From Macrocystis pyrifera (lineage: Eukaryota > Sar > Phaeophyceae > Laminariales > Laminariaceae): 64,000 nucleotides of DNA. The notes beneath the pieces are model-generated. The model did not search any database and was not told the DNA's origin. It saw only the letters and a list, made by a program, of their open reading frames with translations. Shown in pieces: positions 13,601 to 23,706 of the stretch. Every line of letters starts with the position of its first letter. Positions within the stretch are counted from its first letter, which is position 1. The position numbers and the translations under genes were made by a program. The DNA lies in the NCBI GenBank assembly GCA_031763025.1, contig JASSKH010000006.1, positions 1,082,380-1,146,379 of the forward strand, in the 5' to 3' direction.

Positions 13601-16600
13601 CCACGCGATGGCGACCGGCCTACAAGGTAGCGGTGCGGTATAAGAGCCACAAGGGTGATCAGGACCATATTTGTAGTGTGCGCGTGCGGACTCGGAACGA
13701 GGCCCGAGGTCGTCCTTTAAGGCGGGCGGCGAGGTCGTCGCCCTTCTGTTGGGGTTAATGCCGCGCTTCCCTGTTTTTCATTACCATTCTCCCCTTTCCT
13801 CGTATCGTTGTGGTAAGTCTGTAAGCGTGGTGAGGTACGGTCGTGCTCTTGGAGCAGTCAATGAGAATGCGGCGTGGTCAGGTCGGAATCCCGACCAGTC
13901 TGCCCTACACGTGCTGCGTATCGCAGTAGCGACCACGCTCGCGGCGGGCGAGGCATATCAGAACGAGCGATTCAGAGACACAGGAGAGGCGGTGGTCCGA
14001 CGCGTACAGGGCGTACACGTGGAATAACATGGACCATTCCACAAGGGTGTCACTCGAACTTGCGGTGGAAAAAGTGAAAAAGGAGAGACAGCCAGGGAAA
14101 GGAAAGTTTGGGGTAAACAATAACTAGGAGTACGGTAAACAGCTAGTCTAGCATATACCTTGGTGTTAGAGGAGTCGAGTGTACGGTACCATCAGAAGGC
14201 TTGGCCATCCGAGACAACTGTACCTGGCCGTACTAGTTAGGAACCCGGTCGGTATCATAGTAGGGAGGGAAAACTGATAAAATAGGGTGATCGAGATACC
14301 CAGGGGATTGCAGGAAGCAAAAATTCAGGTATCTGGTCGAGAGGAGGAACGCCTCCGTCCCTAACAAAACTCAGAAACCGACAACGACTGCGCATTTCGA
14401 AAGGTATACATTAAAGAGTAGTTGTGTTTGTAGACAGAGTAACGGTCCCCGTAGACAAAGCAACGAACAACACAGGGTTTATTGGTAGAGAGAGTAAGGC
14501 GTGTCTGTATCGAGGACTATAATAGAGTATGCAGGTACAGTAGATTGGGATCTGACGGCCCTGCCTGAGTCCTTTCACGAATGGCATCGCATGCAAGTCA
14601 TCATTCCCACATCGGGCGCAAGCAAAGCACGAGGTACCTGCTGCGAGCGAGAGCAGCCGTGATATGGTTGCTGGATAGGTCAGCTAAGCCAGGAAGTTGT
14701 ATATTGTTTCTGCTGCCCCGCCCTCCTCGCTCTTCATTTCGAGGGGGGGGGTGGGGGGTTGGGCACAGGAACCCGGGATTCCGAATACTGTTTTGGGTAA
14801 TTTTTTTCCCACTTGCGTTAGATCGGACGAATCGAATGGTACGATACCTTTCGGAAGCTTGACTACCCGAGACAACTGCAGGCCGTACTATTACGGGGGG
14901 CCATAGTAAACAGGACCAAAAGTTGTTAGTAAAAATAGGGAATTGTAGAGGTTTTTGTGTGCACGGTAGGTCTTACTCACTATGCCCCCCTGTAATAGTT
15001 AGGAACCCACCCGGTATCGTAGTAGGGAGAGAGGCCCGGTACAACAGGGTGGTCGAGATACCCATGGGGTTGAGGGAAGCTGACATACAGGTATCTGGCC
15101 GAGGACAGGAATCTCTCTCTACCACGTCTCAGAAAACGACAATGACCACGCGTTTTGAAGTATGTACAGCAAGCCGAATCTGAGCACGAACGCGCTAGTC
15201 AGATGCAAAATCAAACGCACGATTCCCCAAATGACCGCACGCAGCCATGTAACCGAGATACCTAGCCAACTGATGCCAGCTATTAAGTAGTCGGCGACCC
15301 ATATTCAGCTATAACTCGCAGCCACAATGACTACTTCATTTACTGTAGTACTCACGTGCATGGCACCGAAGACTAAGGCGCCGATGAAGAGCCAGTGGGC
15401 CAGCTTGAACAGGCTGTACCAGCGGCGGCGCACGTAGTTGGTCGAGGTAATCCACATCGGGAGCGCGCACAGGGCGGCCATCCATCCCATCGGCGTGTTG
15501 ATGCTAGGAACGTTCGGGTCGACGTGGATGGACTGGTGCACTGCGTACCTCCATCCGCCGACCCAGACCCAATACGCCACGAAGAGGAAGGCGTGCGCGA
15601 AAAGGGCGGCAAAGGTCAGGTGCCCTGCGATGGCATGGTAGAGGACGGCTCGCTCGAATGGCACCCCGAGAGCGGACCAGATCTTGCTGTCTCGAGCGAC
15701 CGGGACGAGGATGATGGCGAAGTGAGAGGAGCACACGAACCCCATGACGATGGCGGCCATCTTCAACCTGTGCATCGGATCACGATCAATAAGTCGAATT
15801 TCACGCGTGAGAAGAGCATTACAACAACAAGTGCGGCCATGTGCACAGGCAAGAAGCACTCGCCCGATCCCCGGTGCGTGAGGGAAGTTGGGGGTGTACT
15901 CGATATTATGCATCGCCGTAGTCGTATGACCATAGACCCTCGAATCCCTATAGTGCCGCGACGGAGCACATCGGTTTTCCACCGACCAGACAGATATTAC
16001 TTGCACCAAGCGCAAAGCGCCGTGAGGTGTTCGGCAAGTCGCTTGGAGGGTGAGGTGCATCGTACTAGGAACCGCCTATGAGGCGGGCATGCATATGGAC
16101 GACAGCTTCAGTGAGATAATACTTTTCCGGTGTAGCTACTTCCATAGACAGCAATGAGGGTACTATGTAATTTTTCCGTGAGTGCCTTATCATAAACATA
16201 ACGTAATATTACCGTTCCCCTTGTGTGAAGTAAAGGATCTCCACCCCGCACAATTAGTTATAAATCGATCGCCAGCTGTGACTGACCACCAGAAAAAAAC
16301 AAAAAACGGTACCCTGGTGGTCAAGCTCACGTATTGAGCGGCAGCGGCATGTTTTACAGTGTCGTCGCCAACTGACGCCAACCCAACCTATATGATCGTA
16401 TAGAGACGGGGGACGGGGAAGGTCAGAGGCGGGGTAGCGGAGAAGCGGCAGCGAATCGCCTGCGATTCATTCGGCCAACACATTTTAAGCATAAAACACG
16501 GGGGTTTACTCGAAAATACGGGCCGTCTTGAAACTCACGCAAGCGATAAACTATCACCGCCCAGACTACATTAACAATTGTATCACATGTGTATCTGTAC

Positions 16601-19600
16601 CAAGTACTGGTAGATACTGTACTACATTTTCATTGGGTATATGAATGACACCCACAACTATATCCACCAAAACAAAAGAGAACGGACGCAGTCCCGCAGT
16701 CTCACGAAACGTATTGGCGTAGAGAACATGAAAATCAAACTCGGCACATCACGCATCAGTCCAAGGATGGACGAAATAGCGGCCGTGCGAATTTCGCACC
16801 ATAACCACCGCGCAATAAAGGTTGAGTAGGGGTCAACCAAGTACCGGCGTTCCAAGACCCAGTGCGTCTCCACAACAACAACAACAACAACAACACAGCC
16901 CAGGGTCACCTCGTACGTGAGGTTCGGCAAATCTCCAATCGTCGTGATTGTTTCAACATTCCACTGTCTTTAGAACCTTGACGTCATTTTTCGCACAGGC
17001 GGTACTAAGGTACAGTAGTGTGGTTGGTTCGACAAACCATTACTGTTGTCTTTAGAGTTGTTACGCCGTTTTTCGAGGGAATGTACACGACTTTACTTTT
17101 TCAAGGCGCGTCGTGGTTTTCCCGTACATTGTCATGGCAACACCCACGGTATTCTATGGCATGGCCATGGCACGTCATGACACTTCATGAGCCCGAACGA
17201 TCTACCAGGGAGCTTCATGGCAATGCTGTGGGTGTGCCACGGATATCTATGGCTAAGTCATGGCGTTTCATGTCGTGTTATTTCATGACAGGCCATGAAA
17301 AACCATCTTGGCATTACCATGGTATAGATCATGGCAGTGAAACGGCGCTGACAAGCACTGCCGTGGCATTGTCATGATGTGGTATGCATCGTGTCGCCAC
17401 GGGGAGGGGCATGGTTATCGCCGTGGGCTACCATGGGCCATCATGACAGCCCATGGCATTGCCACGGCAGGCCACGCCATTACCATGGATACCATGCTAT
17501 GCCATGAACATGTCATGTCATTGCCACGACGGACAGTCTACGGCGATGCCACGGCAATCCACGACGGTGCGATGACAGGCACATTGCGCTGCCACGACAA
17601 TCCGTGGTAACGCGAAGGATTACCATGAAATTGCCATGATACATCATGGGACAATGTCATGATGACCCATGAGGATGCCATTGCAACCCTTGGAGATTCA
17701 CGGCAAAGCCATGGCGTGCGGTGGAGATTCATGGCACTGACATGGCGCGCCATGAAGGTTCATGGGAATGCCGTGGCGTGCCGTGCACGTTCGTGAGGTA
17801 GCCATGGGCTTGCCATGGAAAAAGGGAAACAAGATATAGATATTGTATTCAGTCATGCCGGCGCATGATGTACGCCGTGGCAAGCACCATGGCGTCGCCA
17901 TACCGTTGCCACGGCAAGTTGACATCACGCTTTGCGATGGCGATACCATGTCGGTGCCATGAACCGTCATGATGCGCAATGACCAAAGGCGTTGCCACGG
18001 CGTTGCCATGGTGATCGATGGCGATGCCGTGGTAACACATGACAGTATCATGGTGGACCATGCAATGCCATGGTGGACGAGGGTAATGCCATGGTAGACC
18101 ATTCATTGCCATCGCAATGCCATCGCTATGCCATGGCATGTCATGAAAATGTCTAACATTGCAGACACCCGACAATGACCCCCTCCCTGCTCACAACGGC
18201 CCGTCCAATCCGACCGACGGCCGCAGCTCAGAAACGTCGCCCACTCAACTATAGAGTAATTGTTAGCGCGTATTCCGAGGACAAAATACGAATCCTCTAG
18301 AGCAGCAGTGGCAGCACTATAGGACTGCCGTTCAGAAAATCGGATTGCTTTGTTTCGTTTTTTTTTACTGTATGCCTGCCGTACAGTAGTGTACAGTACT
18401 GTATGTATGTACAGTGTACGCGTTCTACGATAGAGGTAGCACATCTCGGCTAAAATGGTTTCTGAATGACGGGGTTCCTTATCCCAAAATCGTCGGAATG
18501 CCAATCTTGTTTCGAAAAACGACGTGTTTGTATAGTTGGGCCATGGGATTATTCATCGAGACGCAATTGGAGTTTTGCTGAAGTCGGTTTTCGGGTCAGG
18601 TATGGAGCTCCTTAAGGTCAAGTGAGGAGCCTCAGAAAGTTTAGGGCGAACCTCTATCGTAGAACGCCTCAGCAGTAAGAAGCTGGTATAAATATGTGAA
18701 AATCCCACAAATAGTATGCTTACGTAAGATGAGGCGGTACGGCCAGAAGCGGAAACGACTTACAGCCGTATTACTGCAGTACCCAAGTACCAAGACGACC
18801 ACCAGACAGCACCACTGATGCTGTACCTACAACAGTAGTTTACATTGGCAAATCAGTAGTTTACAATGCTACATACTACAGCAGTAGTCCAGCACGAAAC
18901 CTTCATTACCAAGGGCGATTATTAACACCGGACACCGATGTTGTACGGAGTAGCTCTCGTACCTATATTGCGCGAAATCCGGGCCGATCTCCCCCGTCGT
19001 CAGGCTGCACCACGAGGACGGGTCGGCTTCGCAGGGGGTGAACACCTCGTAGAAATACTCGCTGAAGTTCAGTACACCTGGCCGATCGACATACGACAGA
19101 CACGTACCAGGTATGTATGATCCAATGTGAACATTCATAACAATGAAAGATCGATGATGATGATTGATGATGATCGATGATGATGATGATGATCGATGAT
19201 GATGATGATGATGATGATGACGATGATGATGTTAGCAATGACCTACAAGATAGATGATGTTGGATAGACCAGAGCTACAGCAGTATACCCAAGGGCGCCC
19301 CGAGCAAACAAAAATGTGAAGCGTCACAGAACTTTCTTTCGATAGACAGGGAGGGGGGGGGGGGGGGGGGGGGGGGGGTCACTAAAACCAAGTGAAAAAA
19401 ATGAAAAAATGAAAAAATGGGAGAAAAAAAACATTTTTTTTCTTGTTTCACCATGTGATCAAACTTCTGCAACGTTTTTTTTTTTCCATTCCGACCCCTG
19501 GGGGGGTGGTATGCCGTTTTCTCTTTTCATGGATGCCCCTGGTGTACCAGGTATGAGCTCGTAGCCGCACCCGCAGCGTACGTGAGAGTTACGTGCCGTC

Positions 19601-21087
19601 GTAGCAGTGCTCAGACTACCAGAGTGCTGTGTTTCTGCGGACACAGGATTCGTCTGGTACCCCAAAATCGGCTCACACTCCCCATGTTTTGTGTTGTCAT
19701 CCAGTCGGGTAGTAATCTCCACCAGCACCACTACTTGCTGTACATACGTACGAAAGTGTACCAGAATCTACAGTATGCAACCACATAGCATCCCCTCCAA
19801 TGCAAAAAAAAAATGCGGGTCAACTGCTCTCGGCTGCGCGGTGGCTTTAGGCTCGGATTTCCGACAAAGCGCCGCGTACGTTTGTTGGAAGACAAAGGCA
19901 TTCCGCCACGCCGCGTGCGCCCGTGCACACCGTCGCCAGGCATCACGCACGTCAGTCCGTGTATGGTTGTTTGTGTCGGATGAGTTGCTTTGCATCTACC
20001 CTATGCATAGGTGTGTACAGCAGTACCTTGCCAGCACTGCGCTCCTATGGCGATAACCCAAAGGAACAGCACCGTGGCCTCGCCGACCGTCAGCCACCTG
20101 CGAAATAAAAATAAACGACCGAATGTAGTACAGACGGGGAGGGGAGCGCACTTGCGAGATAGACGCCTATCTATCCGAAACAGTAACTGCTGACGACTTC
20201 GCAAGACGGGGACGGGAAGAGATGACAAGATAGAGGTGGGGTGATCGCTACAGTAGTACATTTTTTGCAAGATTGAAATGGTCGTATCGGGTGGCAGGGA
20301 AGAGGGGGGCGGACGAGGACAGATTCATGCCCCTCACAAAAAGATTCAAACTATTAATAACCATCGTGGCAGAATCATACGGCAGCAGCAGCAGTAGCGC
20401 ATCACAAATACCAGCGGCTGCATCAGGCTGCAGCAGCACGTACGGCATGCTATAATTTTTCAAGTTAAACCACTGTGTGGTACACCTGATGCTCTCGACG
20501 ACGAGGATATGAAACAAAATATATATATGGCAAATAGTGTGCTGGTTGCCCCTTCGCCTGTTCTCCTGCGCTGCCTGTTCCTATGGATACCAGTCGCAAA
20601 CATAAAAGAACTAAAAAAAAAACAGCAACATCAACAACAACAGATTGTTGGACCTCATAAAAAAAAAAAAACGCTACTATTAGCGATTGACTCACGGAGC
20701 ATGCTGACCCACAGGCCTGAATTTGTAGTGCATAACGCTGTGAAGGACAGTGAACACGCCCGGACTCTCCTTCTTGGTCTTCTCGCCGTCCTCAGGACCG
20801 GCGGGCCTGGCGCTGACCTCCCTCCGCTTCCATATTGCCTCGTACACGCCGCCAAGCGCAGCAGCCAGCACGATCGGCAAGACGAAGAAGAGGAATTTCT
20901 CGGTGTAAAAAAAAATGTGTATTAAAATATCGCCAGGGAGGTTGAACTCCAGCTCGTCGATCGAGATCTCGGCTCTGTACCACTTGCCGAGATGCATGGT
21001 GAGGTGGAATAGGCTCCAGCCGAGCATGGCGTAGCTCAGGATCCTGATGCTCGTGAGAGCTGCTGCTGCTGCTGCTGAGGCATCCAT
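1510..21087 (-). CDS. Ferric reductase-like transmembrane flavocytochrome, copy 1 (exons 1-8; 3' end outside window)
   Basis: Tandem paralogue of the gene at 31347-48110, same strand, about 10.3 kb downstream of its stop. Exons: 20696-21087, 20027-20097, 18963-19077, 15356-15767, 4449-4534, 3278-3758, 2298-2468, 1510-1651; together 623 codons plus one base. Heme pairs H237/H251 and H317/H330, HAIT (420-423) and GGSGMT (507-512) are intact, with no internal stop, so it looks functional as far as it can be read. Exons 9 and 10 (last NAD-binding part and stop) are not in 1-1509 and should lie left of the window. Exon 8 ends at a GC donor instead of GT. Intron 4 is 10.8 kb against 1.2 kb in copy 2. 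The role is inferred from the family. Confidence 0.82.
2298..2468 (-). CDS. Copy 1 exon 7: NAD-binding domain
   Basis: 171 nt, phase 0 at both ends. Encodes DWCVAAGEGAAVPEVHVVWC then CRHMPEMELVGE. VHVVW is the beta strand after the nucleotide-binding loop in ferric reductases. Ends AGCAAG before a normal GTGAAT donor. Confidence 0.82.
2808..2912. mobile_element. 105-bp TA-MITE, copy 2 (intron 6 of gene copy 1)
   Basis: Exactly 105 bp between TA and TG (mutated TA). Left TTACGGGGGGCCATAG, right GGTCCTCCATAA. Non-coding, so a non-autonomous Tc1/mariner-type element. Confidence 0.75.
3278..3758 (-). CDS. Copy 1 exon 6: FAD-binding segment and nucleotide-binding loop
   Basis: 481 nt, same length as in copy 2. 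Contains RGGTFVYLSCPAALGTDEAH, then HAITVAL at the FAD site, FTVYVKDLGPWT, and VVVAGGSGMTSLMGFIQ, the NAD(P)H loop of the family. Acceptor CCTCCAG, donor CAG then GTAGGG. Confidence 0.87.
4449..4534 (-). CDS. Copy 1 exon 5: last core membrane span
   Basis: 86 nt, encoding WAPNTIYFLGGGLAVYVMHV then LSRLEAWKR. One glycine codon longer than copy 2 (83 nt). Acceptor TTGTTCAG, donor AGAG then GTGAGC. Confidence 0.78.
5132..6190 (-). pseudogene. LINE (non-LTR retrotransposon) reverse transcriptase relic
   Basis: Minus-strand pieces in several frames look like the RT and C-terminal part of a non-LTR retrotransposon: SQGVAQGCTVSP (RT fingers/palm motif), YLGVETSQCCSWDARTPKV, GKMNVILTDSHLDTRIKIFI, RDVRKLKCQYKLRNMPNKRF, and VVEKVWTAIGGNQEEMPSVD. 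The order fits a LINE read right to left. Stops, frame changes and loss of the catalytic aspartate pair show it is dead. A 3' tail probably continues towards 4850. Inside copy 1 intron 4. Confidence 0.7.
9009..9113. mobile_element. 105-bp TA-MITE, copy 3 (intron 4 of gene copy 1)
   Basis: Left arm diverged (TCACGGCGGAACATAG), right arm ACTATGGTCCCCCGTAA then TA is consensus. Length again 105 bp. Confidence 0.75.
9200..10015. repeat. Decayed tandem array, about 150-180 bp unit
   Basis: Recurring order of blocks: a G run, GCGGGC(A/G)C, CTGCTCGAGG, GAAGTTGTCCT or CTCCCCCTCCTTC, a GATACACGATG-like word, then AAAAACATATCGATG. About five or six diverged units. Frames on both strands repeat motifs but have no stable reading frame. 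Confidence 0.6.
10721..12283. repeat. 1.56-kb near-perfect palindrome
   Basis: Left arm 10721-11467 and right arm 11537-12283 are inverted copies, about 747 bp each, around a 69-bp spacer; the axis is near 11502. Arms differ at scattered single bases (one encodes GLSATQRVPLS, the other GRSATQRVPPS). Ends read GGCTACC...GGTAGCC, flanked by TA on both sides. Each arm can encode about 135 residues that match no family I know. Could be a fold-back element or an inverted duplication. Confidence 0.85.
12904..12980. repeat. Short tandem duplication, 45-bp unit
   Basis: GATAGGGGGACAGGCTCCGT occurs twice, 45 bp apart, each followed by CRGTCA-like sequence. No other feature. Confidence 0.55.
14160..15175. 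repeat. Direct duplication of a 250-bp segment, one copy with a MITE
   Basis: 14160-14405 and 14850-15175 share AGACAACTG, GGCCGTACTA, GGTATCRTAGTAGGGAG, TCGAGATACCCA and AGGTATCTGG in the same order. The second copy holds a MITE. Member of a dispersed repeat of unknown type. Confidence 0.7.
14891..14995. mobile_element. 105-bp TA-MITE, copy 4, with empty-site control
   Basis: Lies inside the second copy of a duplicated segment. The first copy reads GGCCGTACTAGTTAGG at 14226-14241; here the TA is split as TA, element, TA. This shows the element boundaries and the TA duplication directly. Confidence 0.88.
15356..15767 (-). CDS. Copy 1 exon 4: heme-binding transmembrane core
   Basis: 412 nt, identical length to copy 2 exon 4. 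Encodes the Ferric_reduct-type bundle with GFVCSSHFAIILVPV, YHAIAGHLTFAALFAH and AHWLFIGALVFGAMH. The spacings H-13-H and H-12-H (intervening residues) are those of bis-heme cytochromes of this superfamily. Confidence 0.87.
15891..16387. repeat. Dispersed repeat R1, copy a (intron 3 of gene copy 1)
   Basis: About 500 bp starting near GTACTCGATATTATGCATCG, through ATGACCATAGACCCTCG, GCACCAAGCGC, ACAGCAATG, CGGTACCCTGG to GACGCCAACCCAACC. No coding signal. The 15768-18962 intron otherwise holds a CCATGG-rich array. Confidence 0.7.
16872..16895. repeat. CAA microsatellite
   Basis: Eight uninterrupted CAA units. Confidence 0.9.
17120..18150. repeat. CCATGG-rich degenerate array (about 1 kb)
   Basis: Words such as CCATGGCA, GCCATGG, GTCATGA and GCCACGG recur every 10-20 bp on both strands. 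No fixed period is visible, so it is a scrambled simple repeat rather than a clean satellite. Long open frames here are a by-product of the base pattern. Inside copy 1 intron 3. Confidence 0.75.
18963..19077 (-). CDS. Copy 1 exon 3: conserved two-cysteine loop
   Basis: 115 nt. Contains FTPCEADPSSWCSLTTGEIG, matching FAPCEDDPSKFCSLSSGDVG in copy 2. The two cysteines and acidic residues are shared; a loop outside the membrane, perhaps disulphide bonded, is inferred. Donor ATAG then GTACGA. Confidence 0.78.
19151..19232. repeat. GAT microsatellite
   Basis: GATGAT units with GATC interruptions, just outside exon 3 of copy 1 in intron 2. Confidence 0.9.
19348..19378. repeat. Long guanine homopolymer
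   Basis: About 28 G in a row after GGGA. Could form G-quadruplexes; its exact length may be a sequencing artefact. Confidence 0.85.
20027..20097 (-). CDS. Copy 1 exon 2: one membrane span
   Basis: 71 nt, acceptor TTTCGCAG, donor CAAG then GTACTG. Encodes PWLTVGEATVLFLWVIAIGA and CWQG across its junctions. Same length and phase as copy 2 exon 2. Confidence 0.8.
20696..21087 (-). CDS. Copy 1 exon 1: N-terminal membrane segments
   Basis: Codes residues 1-130 plus two bases (phase 2). Starts with an alanine run (MDASAAAAAALTSIRIL), then a hydrophobic span, a polar loop with YRAEISIDELEF and a second span VLPIVLAAALGGVYEAIWKR. Ends GCTCC before GTGAGT. The alanine run makes it three residues longer at the start than copy 2. 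Confidence 0.8.
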
Positions 21088-21424
21088 CGTTATGGTGTGT
21101 GGATGATGCTGATAATGATCGCAATTTTGCAGGGATATCTTCGACCTTCGACTTGTTGTGCCCAACGCGGGTGGTTCGTCGGCGGCACTTAGCCTCGGTG
21201 CGGCAAGGTTCCTAGTTCAAGGATGAGAGTTGTCTCTGACTGATATCGCTTGACCCAAGCTGCCAGGCAATAAGGCACGGGAGGGCGGGAGTACAGATGA
21301 GCCTTGGAGTGACGGTGGTCGGGGGGTGTGACAAGAGTGTGGGGTGCACGACAAACCTGTTTTTGTTTTTCAAAACTAACTAAACCTACTTGAACCTGTT
21401 CAAAATCCGACTAAAACCCCAAAT

Positions 21425-21607
21425 AAGGGCCCATCTTACCGAGTACTTTCGGTTCTTTCAATTTGACTTGATTTTTTTTTCTAATTTAATTTGCATCTGA
21501 TTGAACGGAATTTAGTGTTCCCCGTTAAGATGGGCTCTTAAATTAAATTAGAAGAAAAAAAATCAAGTCAAATTGAAAGAACCGAAAGTCCTCGATAAGA
21601 TGGGCCT
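21425..21607. mobile_element. Inverted-repeat element with GGGCCCATCTTA ends
   Basis: Arms of about 65 bp (21426-21491 and 21538-21606) pair over CCGAAAG and AATTTGACTTGATT blocks, around a spacer of about 46 bp. The spacer itself holds a further TAAGATGGGC. Flanks are TAA on both sides, as in PIF/Harbinger-type targets. No coding capacity. Confidence 0.6.
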
Positions 21608-23576
21608 TAAACTGGCAACCGTTTTGTTTTGTCAGAACGAAGCATGCAAACTGAAACTAACGTATCATTTGTGATCGAACCACATGAAAAACACAAACGA
21701 AACACAGCATATTTTATCATATTTTCTTGTTTAGGTGTCAGAAACTAAATTTGGAAGAAAGCAGGAAAACGGCAGCCTGTCTTTCATGCACAACAGCCCA
21801 CTGCTGTAACTTGCTTTTTATGGATAGAAACAGTCCACGTTCATGTGCTCTGTCGTACGAAGATTGTAATGTACAAGTAGAGTAGCCTCTTCCATCGATA
21901 TACCTACCACGACCTACCCTTACTGCGCCCTTCTCATTTAGTATAGGCTCGTCTATACTCTCTACTCTTTGCATGGCCATGCCGCCGCATCCAGTCTTCG
22001 TGACCACGCCATGAATGGGGGTTCATGTGTATATTCTACATAATGTCATGCTACACAGCGGACGATCTACGGATTTTCACGCCACAGAGAGGTCCACGGA
22101 GAACTCCCCTTTGCTTTTGGAGTAGAGACGGTGTTATGGCCGAGCGCGGCCATGGGGAGAAGCGACGGATTGTTTCATGACGAGGTGGCATAGGGACGAG
22201 GCGCGGAGAAGCCGTCTGCGGCACGCAGCTGAGGACGCTAAGAACGGAGACAAGGGGAGGGGGGGGTGCCAGCCGTACTGATACAGCTGTCGACCGATGC
22301 AGAAACCAAATAATAGATCGGGTGGGTGGTTTCGGTTTCTACTAGCCCTTGAAGTCTAGCAGTTTTGTTCATTTCTTGTCGAGTTGTTTCATGGGGGGGA
22401 GGGCGACAGCGGCAGTACTGACACTTGACACCGCTATTGACGAGCGCACAAACGCGACGGCAAAGAGTGTGGCTAGGTTCCCGAATTGGTTTCTAGCAGA
22501 GACGGGCACCCACATGTTACTATCACCACCTGGCGAACGATTTTCTATTTTTTTAATACTCTCTTCCTTCTTTCTTTTCGCCTTGTATCTGCCCTTCGTA
22601 TATTTTCCCCTCCCCGCCGTCCTTGAGCCGGTATGTTCCTCTCCTTTGCGTTGATTCGTCCGTGCAGCACAGAGGTATGTGTCTTTGAGTACACAATATT
22701 ACCTTATAGCACAGCCTTTCCATTATATTGTGATTGCATTATTTGTATTGTGGTTCATGTCAGTTTTTTTCGTTTCCTGTATTCTTGTTTTTATGTTCTT
22801 GTCTTTTTTTCATGTTGCGCTTTGTACCCGGTACGCTGGCATTTCTCTCGATATACACATTAATCTGCTATTATTTTTTGCTTTGTCATATCTGTATCAC
22901 AGTCTGTGATAACAGTAAATAGCATACCAGGTATATCTTGGATAAGGAATCGGGACGAACACTGGGTGCACTGAAGCTGGGCAGAAAGGACGATTTAATG
23001 TGAAGACAACACACAATACATACGGCAGTAGTACTCGTAGTAGTAGCAGATGTAGTCAGGCTGCGATGTGTGTTTTGCGTAGATTCACGACGCAAAGTAC
23101 AATTTTTCTTTATAGACTTCGCCAATTATATCTCATTCGTTTTTTAGCCGTTCACGTTCCAACGCATGATTTGTATGACATTGTTAATAGTAAAAAAACA
23201 AAAAGAAAACGGTTTGTCAGTGATGAGGTAGACTGAGCTCCTCACAACTTGCGCTTTGGAGCTTCACACACGCACCAATGCCTGGTATATCAGATACTAT
23301 TATTCCGTGTACATTAGGTGCAACCCTGCCCTTGCATGCGTCGTGGTGGGTGTGCGGGAATTGCTCTCCCATATTATTTATAAATGTCTTCAAAATGTCT
23401 CAGATACTGGAGAGTGGAGAACGCACGCGGCATGTTCCGACTACAGCAGTAGTGTCGTTGGTGCGCCAAACACGGGCGCCGCGCGGACATGTGATGTCAG
23501 CAAGTAGTAGCAATGCAGCGTCAACGGTGCTGCTGCCTTCCCGGGGCATGGGACCGTGACGACCGGCGAAGCTCAC

Positions 23577-23706
23577 CGGCAGTAAACTTGCACCTGCACG
23601 GTGCAGTCGTCTCCCCCACCGTTACTCGATGCATGGTATTGGACGTAACGCAGCGATGGTTGAGCCTTTCTGGGGCAACAGTAGTGTGACGCTTGGCAGC
23701 GAGAAT
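23577..23706 (-). other. Candidate exon, cysteine-rich, unidentified gene
   Basis: Strong acceptor (TAAATGTATGTGCAG) and donor (GCCG then GTGAGC) bound 130 nt. One open frame encodes SRCQASHYCCPRKAQPSLRY and then GGGDDCTVQVQVYC, resembling an extracellular cysteine-rich domain; a second frame is also open, so the phase is not settled. I do not recognise the family. Confidence 0.3.

Larger units (their letters stand above)
4535..15355. other. Copy 1 intron 4 (10.8 kb), filled with mobile DNA
   Basis: Between the heme-core and exon 5. Holds a LINE relic, a decayed tandem array, a 1.56-kb palindrome, two MITEs and a duplicated 250-bp segment, described separately. The remainder (6300-9000, 12300-14150) shows no gene I can support. 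The matching intron in copy 2 is 1.2 kb. Confidence 0.75.

Noticed and set aside
15395-16081. 228-codon plus-strand open frame
   Set aside because: It is the antisense of ferric reductase copy 1 exon 4 and then runs through repeat R1.
17018-18175. Several overlapping frames rich in His, Met and Trp
   Set aside because: Produced by CATGG simple sequence, which rarely makes stops in these frames; no domain.
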